From assembly GCA_018350325.1 (NCBI GenBank), contig JAEVLN010000003.1:1907214-1971213 (forward strand): 64,000 nucleotides of DNA. Reading direction: 5' to 3'. Below the pieces are notes generated by a model. It was not told the DNA's origin, made no database searches, and worked only from the letters and a program-made list of their open reading frames with translations. The DNA comes from Globodera rostochiensis (taxonomy: Eukaryota > Nematoda > Chromadorea > Rhabditida > Heteroderidae). Shown in pieces: positions 33,471 through 44,993 of the stretch (the first letter of the stretch is position 1; each line of letters opens with the position of its first letter). The translations under genes and the position numbers were made by a program.

Positions 33471-34069
33471 ATATAAAAACATCTTCTGTAGATGAATTGG
33501 AATGCTGTTATTTTAGCAGTGCAATTTCTGACTGATTTTTCATTTCTAAATAATATAACAAAAATATGGAGAATTCTATAGAATTTTTAGCATTAATTAT
33601 ATAAAAACATCTTATGTAGATGAACTGCAAAGCTGTAATGTAGCATTGCAATTTTCTGACTGATTTTTCTTTGCAAAATTATATAACAAAAGTATATGAG
33701 AATTCTATTGAATTTTTAGCATTAATTATATAAAAAACATCTTCTGTAGATGAACTGCAAAGCTGTAGTGTAGCATTGCAATTTTCTGACTGATTTTTCA
33801 TTTCTAAATTATATAACAAAAATATATGAGAATTCTATTGAATTTTTAGCATTAATTATATAAAAAACATCTTCTGTAGATGAACTGCAAAGCTGTGTGT
33901 AGCATTGCAATTTTCTGACTGATTTTTCATTTCTAAATTATATAACAAAAATATATGAGAATTCTATTGAATTTTTAGCATTAATTATATAAAAAACATC
34001 TTCTGTAGATGGATTGTAATGCTGTTGTGTAGCATTGCAATTTTCTGACTGATTTTTCTTTGCAAACAG

Positions 34070-34117
34070 AAGTTGGACATCAAACTAGTTCGTCAGAACA
34101 AGTTGCTGGAACTGAAG
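34070..34117 (+). other. Exon-like 48-bp module 1 in the satellite
   Basis: The sequence between the acceptor TTTGCAAACAG and the donor GTAATA reads KLDIKLVRQNKLLELK, phase 0 at both ends and exactly 16 codons. No flanking exon with a matching protein was found, so it could be a fossil exon, or an exon of a gene whose introns are satellite. Confidence 0.5.
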
Positions 34118-35662
34118 GTAATATATAACAAAAGTATATGAGAATTCTATAGAATTTTTAGCATTAATTATATTTTAAAAACATCTTCTGTAGATGGATT
34201 GGAATGCTGTTATTTTAGCAGTGCAATTTTTGACTGATTTTTCATTTCTAAATTATATAACAAAAATATATGAGAATTCTATTGAATTTTTAGCATTAAT
34301 TATATAAAAAACATCTTCTGTAGATGAATTGGAATGCTGTAGTGTAGCATTGCAATTTTCTGACTGATTTTTCATTTCTAAATTATATAACAAAAATATA
34401 TGAGAATTCTATTGAATTTTTAGCATTAATTATATTTTAAAAACATCTTCTGTAGATGAACTGCAAAGCTGTAGTGTAGCATTGCAATTTTCTGACTGAT
34501 TTTTCATTTCTAAATAATATAACAAAAATATCTGTGAATTCTATTGAATTTTTAGCATTAATTATATAAAAAACATCTTCTGTAGATGAATTGGTATGCT
34601 GTAGTGTAGCATTGCAATTTTCTGACTGATTTTTCATTTCTAAATTATATAACAAAAATATATGAGAATTCTATTGAATTTTTAGCATTAATTATATAAA
34701 AAACATCTTCTGTAGATGAACTGCAAAGCTGTAGTGTAGCATTGCAATTTTCTGACTGATTTTTCATTTCTAAATTATATAACAAAAATATATGAGAATT
34801 CTATTGAATTTTAGCATTAATTATATAAAAACATCTTCTGTAGATGAATTGGAATGCTGTTATTTTAGCAGTGCAATTTTCTGATTGATTTTTCATTTCT
34901 AAATGATATAACAAAAATATCGGTGAATTCTATTGAATTTTTAGCATTAATTATATAAAAAACATCTTCTGTAGATGAATTGGAATGCTGTAGTGTAGCA
35001 TTGCAATTTTCTGACTGATTTTTCATTTCTAAATTATATAACAAAAATATATGAGAATTCTATTGAATTTTTAGCATTAATTATATAAAAAACATCTTCT
35101 GTAGATGAACTGCAAAGCTGTAGTGTAGCATTGCAATTTTCTGACTGATTTTTCATTTCTAAATTATATAACAAAAATATCTGTGAATTCTATTGAATTT
35201 TTAGCATTAATTATATAAAAAACATCTTCTGTAGATGAACTGCAAAGCTGTAGTGTAGCATTGCAATTTTCTGACTGATTTTTCATTTCTAAATTATATA
35301 ACAAAAATATATGAGAATTCTATTGAATTTTTAGCATTAATTATATAAAAAACATCTTCTGTAGATGAACTGCAAAGCTGTAGTGTAGCATTGCAATTTT
35401 CTGACTGATTTTTCATTTCTAAATTATATAATTGAATTTTTAGCATTAATATATAAAAACATCTTCTGTAGATGAATTGGAATGCTGTTATTTTAGCATT
35501 GCAATTTTCTGATTGATTTTTCATTTCTAAATTATATAACAAAAATATATGAGAATTCTATTGAATTTTTAGCATTAATTATATAAAAACATCTTCTGTA
35601 GATGGATTGTAATGCTGTTGTGTAGCATTGCAATTTTCAGACTGATTTTTCTTTGCAAACAG

Positions 35663-35710
35663 AAGTTGGACATCAAACTAGTTCGTCAGAACAAGTTGCT
35701 GGAACTGAAG
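35663..35710 (+). other. Exon-like 48-bp module 2 in the satellite
   Basis: Identical to module 1 including both splice-like borders, 1593 bases downstream. Confidence 0.5.
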
Positions 35711-37352
35711 GTAATATATAACAAAAATATATGAGAATATATAAAAAACATCTTCTGTAGATGAACTGCAAAGCTGTAGTGTAGCATTGCAATTTTCTGA
35801 CTGATTTTTCATTTCTAAATAATATAACAAAAATATCTGTGAATTCTATTGAATTTTTAGCATTAATTATATAAAAAACATCTTCTGTAGATGAACTGCA
35901 AAGCTGTAGTGTAGCATTGCAATTTTCTGACTGATTTTTCATTTCTAAATTATATAACAAAAATATATGAGAATTCTATTGAATTTTTAGCATATATAAA
36001 AAACATCTTCTGTAGATGAACTGCAAAGCTGTAGTGTAGCATTGCAATTTTCTGACTGATTTTTCATTTCTAAATTATATAACAAAAATATATGAGAATT
36101 CTATTGAATTTTTAGCATTAATTATATAAAAACATCTTCTGTAGATGAATTGGAATGCTGTTATTTTAGCAGTGCAATTTTCTGATTGATTTTTCATTTC
36201 TAAATAATATAACAAAAATATCGGTGAATTCTATTGAATTTTTAGCATTAATTATATAAAAAACATCTTCTGTAGATGAATTGGAATGCTGTAGTGTAGC
36301 ATTGCAATTTTCTGACTGATTTTTCATTTCTAAATTATATAACAAAAATATATGAGAATTCTATTGAATTTTTAGCATTAATTATATTAAAAAACATCTT
36401 CTGTAGATGAACTGCAAAGCTGTAGTGTAGCATTGCAATTTTCTGACTGATTTTTCATTTCTAAATTATATAACAAAAATATATGAGAATTCTATTGAAT
36501 TTTTAGCATTAATTATATAAAAAACATCTTCTGTAGATGAACTGCAAAGCTGTAGTGTAGCATTGCAATTTTCTGACTGATTTTTCATTTCTAAATTATA
36601 TAACAAAAATATATGAGAATTCTATTGAATTTTTAGCATTAATTATATAAAAACATCTTCTGTAGATGGATTGGAATGCTGTTATTTTAGCAGTGCAATT
36701 TTCTGATTGATTTTTCATTTCTAAATAATATAACAAAAATATCGGTGAACTCTATTGAATTTTTAGCATTAATTATATAAAAAACATCTTCTGTAGATGA
36801 ATTGGAATGCTGTTATTTTAGCAGTGCAATTTTCTGATTGATTTTTCATTTCTAAATTATATAACAAAAATATATGAGAATTCTATTGAATTTTTAGCAT
36901 TAATTATATAAAAAACATCTTCTGTAGATAAACTGCAAAGCTGTAGTGTAGCATTGCAATTTTCTGACTGATTTTTTATTTCTAAATTATATAACAAAAA
37001 TATATGAGAATTCTATTGAATTTTTAGCATTAATTATATAAAAACATCTTCTGTAGATGGATTCTAATGCTGTTGTGTAGCATTGCAATTTTTGACTGAT
37101 TTTTCTTTGAGAGAATTCTATTGAATTTTTAGCATTAATTATATAAAAAACATCTTCTGTAGATGAACTGCAAAGCTGTAGTGTAGCATTGCAATTTTCT
37201 GACTGATTTTTCATTTCTAAATTATATAACAAAAATATATGAGAATTCTATTGAATTTTTAGCGTTAATTATATAAAAACATCTTCTGTAGATGAATTGG
37301 AATGCTGTTGTGTAGCATTGCAATTTTCTGACTGATTTTTCTTTGCAAACAG

Positions 37353-37400
37353 AAGTTGGACATCAAACTAGTTCGTCAGAACAAGTTGCTGGAACTGAAG
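37353..37400 (+). other. Exon-like 48-bp module 3 in the satellite
   Basis: Identical to modules 1 and 2 including both splice-like borders, 1690 bases after module 2. The three copies share flanking unit order, so they were probably amplified with the higher-order repeat. Confidence 0.5.
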
Positions 37401-40400
37401 GTAATATATAACAAAAATATATGAGAATTCTATTGAATTTTTAGCATTAATTATATTTTAAAAACATCTTCTGTAGATGGATTGGAATGCTGTTATTTTA
37501 GCAGTGCAATTTTTGACTGATTTTTCATTTCTAAATTATATAACAAAAATATATGAGAATTCTATTGAATTTTTAGCATTAATTATATAAAAAACATCTT
37601 CTGTAGATGAACTGCAAAGCTGTAGTGTAGCATTGCAATTTTCTGACTGATTTTTCATTTCTAAATTATATAACAAAAATATATGAGAATTCTATTGAAT
37701 TTTTAGCATTAATTATATTTTAAAAACATCTTCTGTAGATGAACTGCAAAGCTGTAGTGTAGCATTGCAATTTTCTGACTGATTTTTCATTTCTAAATAA
37801 TATAACAAAAATATCTGTGAATTCTATTGAATTTTTAGCATTAATTATATAAAAAACATCTTCTGTAGATGAATTGGTATGCTGTAGTGTAGCATTGCAA
37901 TTTTCTGACTGATTTTTCATTTCTAAATTATATAACAAAAATATATGAGAATTCTATTGAATTTTTAGCATTAATTATATAAAAAACATCTTCTGTAGAT
38001 GAACTGCAAAGCTGTAGTGTAGCATTGCAATTTTCTGACTGATTTTTCATTTCTAAATTATATAACAAAAATATATGAGAATTCTATTGAATTTTTAGCA
38101 TTAATTATATAAAAACATCTTCTGTAGATGAATTGGAATGCTGTTATTTTAGCAGTGCAATTTTCTGATTGATTTTTCATTTCTAAATAATATAACAAAA
38201 ATATCGGTGAACTCTATTGAATTTTTAGCATTAATTATATAAAAAACATCTTCTGTAGATGAATTGGAATGCTGTTATTTTAGCAGTGCAATTTTCTGAT
38301 TGATTTTTCATTTCTAAATTATATAAAAAAATATATGAGAATTCTATTGAATTTTTAGCATTAATTATATAAAAAACATCTTCTGTAGATAAACTGCAAA
38401 GCTGTAGTGTAGCATTGCAATTTTCTGACTGATTTTTTATTTCTAAATTATATAACAAAAATATATGAGAATTCTATTGAATTTTTAGCATTAATTATAT
38501 AAAAACATCTTCTGTAGATGGATTCTAATGCTGTTGTGTAGCATTGCAATTTTTGACTGATTTTTCTTTGAGAGAATTCTATTGAATTTTTAGCATTAAT
38601 TATATAAAAAACATCTTCTGTAGATGAACTGCAAAGCTGTAGTGTAGCATTGCAATTTTCTGACTGATTTTTCATTTCTAAATTATATAACAAAAATATA
38701 TGAGAATTCTATTGAATTTTTAGCATTAATTATATAAAAACATCTTCTGTAGATGGATTGTAATGCTTTTGTGTAGCATTGCAATTTTCTGACTGATTTT
38801 TCTTTGCAAAATTATTTAACAAAAGTATAGGAGAATTCTATAGAATTTTTAGCATTAATTATATAAAAACATCTTCTGTAGATGAACTGCAAAGCTGTGT
38901 GTAGCATGGCAATTTTCTGACTGATTTTTCACTTCTAAATTATATAACAAAAATATATGAGAATTCTATTGAATTTTTAGCATTAATTATATAAAAAACA
39001 TCTTCTGTAGATGAACTGCAAAGCTGTAGTGTAGCATTGCAATTTTCTGACTGATTTTTCACTTCTAAATTATATAACAAAAATATATGAGAATTCTATT
39101 GAATTTTTAGCATTAATTATATAAAAAACATCTTCTGTAGATGAACTGCAAAGCTGTAGTGTAGCATTGCAATTTTCTGACTGATTTTTCACTTCTAAAT
39201 TATATAACAAAAATATATGAGAATTCTATTGAATTTTTAGCATTAATTATTTAAAAACATCGTCTGTAGATGAACTGCAAAGCTGTAGTGTAGCATTGCA
39301 ATTTTCTGACTGATTTTTCTTTGCAAAATTATATAACAAAAGTATATGAGAATTCTATAGAATTTTTAGCATTAATTATATAAAAACATCTTCTGTAGAT
39401 GAACTGCAAAGCTGTAGTGTAGCATTGCAATTTTCTGACTGATTTTTCTTTGCAAAATTATTTAACAAAAATCTGTAGATGAACTGCAAAGCTGTAGTGT
39501 AGCATGGCAATTTTCTGACTGATTTTTCTTTGCAAAATTATATAACAAAAATATCTGTGAATTCTATTGAATTTTTAGCATTAATTATATAAAAAACATC
39601 TTCTGTAGATGAACTGCAAAGCTGTAGTGTAGCATTGCAATTTTCTGACTGATTTTTCACTTCTAAATTATATAACAAAAATATATGAGAATTCTATTGA
39701 ATTTTTAGCATTAATTATATAAAAACATCTTCTGTAGATGGATTGGAATGCTGTTATTTTAGCAGTGCAATTTTCTGATTGATTTTTCATTTCTAAATAA
39801 TATAACAAAAATATCTGAGAATTCTATTGAATTTTTAGCATTAATTATATAAAAACATCTTCTGTAGATGGATTGTAAAGCTGTTGTGTAGCATTGCAAT
39901 TTTTGACTGATTTTTCTTTGTGAGAATTCTATTGAATTTTTAGCATTAATTATATAAAAACATCTTCTGTAGATGAATTGGAATGCTGTTATTTTAGCAG
40001 TGCAATTTTCTGATTGATTTTTCATTTCTAAATAATATAACAAAAATATATGAGAATTCTATTGAATTTTTAGCATTAATTATATAAAAACATCTTCTGT
40101 AGATGAACTGCAAAGCTGTAGTGTAGCATTGCAATTTTCTGACTGATTTTTCTTTGCAAAATTATTTAACAAAAATATCTGTAGATGAACTGCAAAGCTG
40201 TAGTGTAGCATTGCAATTTTCTGACTGATTTTTCTTTGCAAAATTATATAACAAAAATATATGAGAATTCTATTGTAAAAAACATCTTCTATAGATGAAC
40301 TGCAAAGCTGTAGTGTAGCATTGCAATTTTCTGACTGATTTTTCTTTGCAAAATTATATAACAAAAGTATATGAGAATTCTATAGATAGATGAACTGCAA

Positions 40401-40630
40401 AGCTGTAGTGTAGCATTGCAATTTTCTGACTGATTTTTCTTTGCAAAATTATATAACAAAACTATATGAGAATTCTATAGATAGATGAACTGCAAAGCTG
40501 TAGTGTAGCATTGCAATTTTCTGACTGATTTTTCTTTGCAAAATTATATAACAAAAGTATATGAGAATTCTATTGAATTTTTAGCATTAATTATATAAAA
40601 AACATCTTCTATAGATGAACTGCAAAGCTG

Positions 40631-42113
40631 ATCGCGCCAAAACGAGCGGATTCGGGGTAGGTAGATAGGTAACTGAAAATCTTTTAACCAGTGAGTAATT
40701 GAAGAACAAGACGGCATCAGAAATGGAAGAAAATGAGATTGAGGAGGAAGATATTTATCATCTCCCCCTTTCCACCCCAGTAAGGAAGGCATCCCTCCCC
40801 CATCCATCCACCCACACTTCGCATTTAATCGGTCAGTCAGTCAGTCTTCATTCCCCCCCCCCTTCTTCAGTATCCCTCCCCAATTCCGCCTTTGACTCTC
40901 CACCGATTGATCTTGTGTTCAGCGGCGCTCTCGCCATTCCATTCCGACCATTCCTTCTGCTGTGCTGATCTGAAAGGGTATGTACCCCTCCTTTTCTCTT
41001 CCTTCCTTTACTCTACCCATTTTACTCCCGTACAAACGCCTCCATCAGCAGACAGCAGATCAGAAATGAAGTAGCGGCAAGAACGCAAGGACGACGACAA
41101 TAACTGTGATTCCTTGCTTACCTTCTCTACGCGACAAACAACTCATCATCATCATCATATCACCAACTCCGTTTCAGACCCTTCTATCCCCCCCCCCATA
41201 CCTCATCAATGTTATCAAATTCAATTTCCCTTCCAACCACTCTACTACCATTCAACCGCACTCAACACGACCATTCCAACTAACATAATTCGATCGCATC
41301 AATTCCCGTCCGATCGCGGACAGCAGTTGGGAGAAGACTGCCAAAGTCGACGAAAATATTCTTTCCTCCAATCCGATAATCGTAATGAATGCTCTCCTCG
41401 CTTCAGATTACTAATTCACCAAAATTATCAACCATCTCCAAACAAATGTTTGTCTGTCGCTCTGGTCATTTAGCTGTATGAGTTCAGCAAGTATCATAAA
41501 GCTAGATTACCAGAGCTAGAGGCACACAACGAATCGAATCGAATTTGCAGAATGTCGTCCTCCCAATTTGACCGACCCTCCACCAATTATATTTAAGGAA
41601 ATGGTGGGCGGACGACCGACCTCCTGCCTATCTTCGGCTAAATCTCAGCCTCTCCCCAATCGAAACCATTCAATCATCCCCTTTAACTGTGTCCTCTGTC
41701 CAATGCACTCTCTTTATACAACCACCACACATCGAAATTGCCTTCCCAACATTTTCGTTATCGGCACCGATCGCCAAACGAATGGAACATAATTCGGATG
41801 GACGAAGGGCACATATAAAAGGAGGTACCTAAATCTTTTTTAAAATCCCGGCAAAGCAAATCTTTGTTTTCAGAATCCGCCTTCTTTTTCGTATAATAAA
41901 CATAATGAAGAAATTAGTATAGTTTAACAAAAAGTTATATATGTTTATATCAGCAAAAAACGGAACTGTACGAGATGAGAAAAGAATTCATTTGCGTATA
42001 AAAAGTCACGGAAACAAACAAACCATGTTGGTGAAAAGAAAACGTTATGCATGAACAAAGGATTGTTTTCGCAAAAACTCGTAAAATAAATTTAGAAGGA
42101 TACAAAAAAGAAA
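40631..42113. other. Region between satellite and ETS-like gene, no supported gene
   Basis: An ATG at 40723 opens a short acidic frame (MEENEIEEEDIYHLPLSTP) that ends at a good GTAAGG donor, but no convincing next exon follows. The rest is pyrimidine-rich and then AT-rich. The 3' UTR of the minus-strand ETS-like gene lies at the right edge. Confidence 0.4.
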
Positions 42114-43107
42114 TTATGGAAGGTCTGGAAAAAATTTAAACTGGTTTCTTTTGTCCTTAACTTTTCGCAGCATCACATAGCCATCCACCACACGATCTTC
42201 ATAACTTTTAAGAGCACGCGCCACTTGCAAATACGACTTCTGCGGAATGTTATCGCTTTTAAATTCATTTCTACACGATTTTAGAATTTCGGGTTTGCCC
42301 CTCTTTTAAACGGTGGAGACTAACAAAGTCCGGGGCTTACCGGTTTCTGTCTAGAGCGAAGGTTGAGCAACTCCGTAAAAGTCTTTGTATTCTTTTAAAA
42401 TGAATAAAATATAACATAAAATGTGCCCCTTTTTGCTTTCTCTCACGTGTATTTTGAACTCGCGACTTGAGATGAAAGAACAGACATGTCCAAATTGGTT
42501 GACGTCGGCCAACACCGCACAGAGAAAGTCCACAATTGGAGAGCGCACTTGGCCTAAACAAAAAATATTAATGAGACAAAAAACACAATTATTTAAAAAT
42601 TCACTTCTGACCGACTCCAACATTGCCAATTTTGACATTGTCAATATATTCGACTCAGCGTAAACAATTCCCGACCGCGTTCCATGTTGGCAATTGTCTA
42701 AAATGTCGTCCACAGTACACAAATTATTAACATTTAATACCGCCATTTTGACTATTGTCGACTTTCTGTTGACGAACAAACGGTTGATGATGCTGTTGCT
42801 GCTGAGTATCGTCGGAGTTGGTGGCATTCACAAAATTGGTCAAACGGAGGAGAGTATCATCCACAGCGGAGATGGGTGTTTGGACGTAAGTTGGAGTTAG
42901 TGGTGATGAAAACATTGGGAATGCCATCGGATGGCATTCCGGTTGGATCGATGGACTTGGAAGTTGAGTATCGGCAAACGGCAGAGCAGAAGCGTAGCTG
43001 ACAGAATTCCAAACAGTCGATGAAGCGAAAGGTGCCTCCGTTGTTTGGTCATTGACGACTAAGGGGGACATTGATGAATAACCCGTCGTTGGAGAGAAAC
43101 TGGACAT
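42114..43107 (-). CDS. Divergent ETS-like transcription factor
   Basis: Exons 43107-42741, 42697-42605, 42553-42447, 42382-42341 and 42302-42114 give 265 residues with consistent phases. The first 120 residues are Ser/Thr/Pro/Gln-rich, as in activation regions. The C-terminal part resembles an ETS winged helix: SPIVDFLCAVLADV for helix 1, FISSREFKIH for the beta hairpin usually written EFKL, then SYLQVARALKSYEDR and QFKFFPDL in place of YEKLSRALRYYY and RFVYKF. The recognition helix keeps the RAL core. Helix 1 lacks the usual Trp, and the region between the hairpin and the recognition helix is longer than normal, so DNA binding is inferred only. The ATG at 43107 is the first in the open exon. 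No neighbours on this strand are close enough for an operon. Confidence 0.5.
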
Positions 43108-43235
43108 TGATTTGCACGAAAGTGAATCTCGGCCAAAAACACGCCGAATGTCCAGTTCTTAGGAATCTGAACTTTGTTATTTTAGTCAAGAATTAAGCTA
43201 AACTTTTAGCCAAATTTTTTTTCGCAATTACAGGT

Positions 43236-43332
43236 ATAAACATAATTAATAGGGCCAAGATTTATATTGACTTAAAATAATTCGCAAAAAAACATGTAAA
43301 AACTTGAAAATCTCGGCCCTAATAATTAGTAA
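43236..43332. repeat. Short inverted repeat of about 95 bp
   Basis: ATTAATAGGGCCAAGATTT on the left pairs with AAATCTCGGCCCTAATAATT on the right. The right half contains CGCAAAAAAACATGTAAAAA, which recurs at 63.94 kb. Probably a small MITE or a remnant of one. Confidence 0.7.
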
Positions 43333-44308
43333 ATAATTATTGAAGTTAACCAGCTGGCAGGTGGGTTTGTCCGGTTTTTGCTTACCGGACTTGAAAAATG
43401 TAAAACTTGTCAGCACCCCATAAAATCAAACTTTTTTTGCAAAAAACACTTTCTATTGACGTAATCAGTGCATCAAATAAAATAAGAATTTTCAGAAAAT
43501 CTCATAAATTTTGACCAAAAGTGGTCCCCTATGGGTTTATAAACTTTAGGGAGCTGTATCTCAGCTCAGTGTTGGCGGAGCCTAAAAATGGCACCATTCG
43601 ACGCCATTGTTCATTGCAAAAAAAAAAAAAGTTTGTCGGCGAACTGACCCCGACCGATAAATCCCACCGATAGAACAAATGTTTGGTGATCAATGACCAA
43701 TTGTAATCGATGATGGAGACGGGCACATAATGCCCATAACCTATCAACGAATGCGTGGGAAAGGGAATTTGGATAATGGAAAAGGCCGGCCGACATCAAA
43801 GCGAATGCTGTCATGGTCATTGATGTATTATTAACCGCGGCATCATATTTATTGTACATTGATTGATCGATACTGCCGCTAATTGCTTTTTATGTAATTT
43901 GCCCCTCGACCCGTCCTTGATTTGGGAAGATCTTAAATAACCAAAAAAAGGTTTTGCCCTTCCCTGGAATATTGAACCTTTTTAATTTCTTTTAGAATTA
44001 AAAAACGAATTTCTCATGAAGAAATTTTTAATTAATTTCTTAGCTCACATATTTTTAAGAAAAGCCCAAGGGTTGTTTGATATTAAATTTGTTCATTCCA
44101 TTAACAAATAAACAATTCCGAATTTTGACTCTCTCTGATGCTTCTTGCCCATTTGCATCCAATCCATCCAACTTTCGGGTCATTTTGTCCAACAAAAGCT
44201 GGCCATTTAAAAGCCCTTTTTTTGCTCTTTGTTAAATTGCTTTTGCCACAAATTCGACTACAAAAGGTATTTATTTAACCGCTGTCAAATTTTCATTGGC
44301 ACCTAAAA
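43333..44308. other. Gene-free AT-rich stretch
   Basis: Nothing recognisable; a short GTCCGGTTTTTGCTTACCGGAC hairpin-like word lies near 43368. Two overlapping minus-strand open frames near 43529-43859 have no homology. Confidence 0.4.
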
Positions 44309-44614
44309 CAGGGCTGCGATACGTACTTGGATGCCAAGTACAGTACTTGGAAACGGACCCTCGTACTTACAAATTTAAAAGTGTACTTATTTCCAAGAAT
44401 GTACTTGGAAAATGAGCATTTGGCGTGAGTGTTGAAAATTTTGGGATTTTAATGGAAATATTCATGTTTTGGCATTGTATATTCAAGATTTTCAATAGAA
44501 ATCATCAAACCCGAATGGGAAAAACAATACAATTTTGTCAAACGTAGCAGAAGGGGAAATGGTCAATTTACTAGGTATATTTTCCATCAATTTTATTTCC
44601 TAAAAAATTTTCAC

Positions 44615-44636
44615 GGCGGCGCCTATCGGCGCTGCC
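44615..44636. repeat. GATA-loop hairpin repeat inside the 44.3-kb MITE
   Basis: Arms GGCGGCGCC and GGCGCTGCC around TATC, preceded by AAAAAATTTTCAC. Confidence 0.8.
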
Positions 44637-44698
44637 AGACTTCTCATAATTGGTTGAAATTCCCTTAACAAATTGAGTCAAAAATTCAAAATTTTCTC

Positions 44699-44720
44699 GG
44701 CGGCGCCTATCGGCACCGCC
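44699..44720. repeat. GATA-loop hairpin repeat, second copy in the 44.3-kb MITE
   Basis: Arms GGCGGCGCC and GGCACCGCC around TATC, preceded by GTCAAAAATTCAAAATTTTC, the reverse complement of the tail seen after the 30.68-kb copy. Confidence 0.85.
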
Positions 44721-44993
44721 AACCCCCCTACCTTTTCCCAAAAATTTTGAAAAATCACGCGCAAAAATTAGGTATAAAGAGAACCGATTGTTGAGCGGAA
44801 AAAGAAATTGTTGGAAAAGATTCATTCGGGTGATAAATACAAGCCATTTGAACAAGAATAAAGCGTTTTTGTTTTGATAAAAATATAAATTTTGAGTGTA
44901 CTTGGAATTCGTAAAATTGGCCCATTATGTACTTGGAAATCAACATTTTGTACTTGGGAATTGACTTTAAACGATCGCAGCCCTGACCTAAAA

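Larger units (their letters stand above)
33470..40630. repeat. 7.2-kb satellite of about 130-bp units, roughly 55 copies
   Basis: Each unit includes ACATCTTCTGTAGATG, a variable 30-base core, TTTTCTGACTGATTTTTC, an ATATAACAAAAATAT segment and GAATTTTTAGCATTAATTAT. Three core types alternate (AACTGCAAAGCTG..., AATTGGAATGCTGTTATTTTAG, and GATTGTAATGCTGTTGTG). The period is usually 128-131 bp, with truncated units towards the right end. Long-range duplication is visible: open frames at 34437-34655 and 37720-37938 are identical, about 3.28 kb apart. Three units carry a 48-bp exon-like insert, listed separately. Confidence 0.96.
44309..44985. mobile_element. hAT-type MITE, 677 bp, target duplication ACCTAAAA
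   Basis: Ends CAGGGCTGCGAT and ACGATCGCAGCCCTG are inverted repeats, flanked by a perfect ACCTAAAA (44301-44308 and 44986-44993). Subterminal GTACTTGGAA and TCCAAG words repeat. It is related to the 30.5-kb element: both have TCCAAG arrays, a GGACCCTCG or GAGGGTCC word and internal GATA-loop hairpins. No transposase. Confidence 0.94.

Noticed and set aside
34437..40364. Many 70-95-residue minus-strand frames starting MLYNLEMKNQSENC
   Set aside because: Repeated readings of satellite units of 128-131 bp, interrupted at irregular points; no gene structure.
40723..41075. Possible two-exon peptide starting MEENEIEEEDIYHLPLSTP
   Set aside because: A good donor exists, but the only in-phase continuation gives about five more residues and a stop; no homology.
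43529..43859. Two overlapping minus-strand frames of 72 and 82 residues
   Set aside because: No homology, no splice context, AT-rich neighbourhood.
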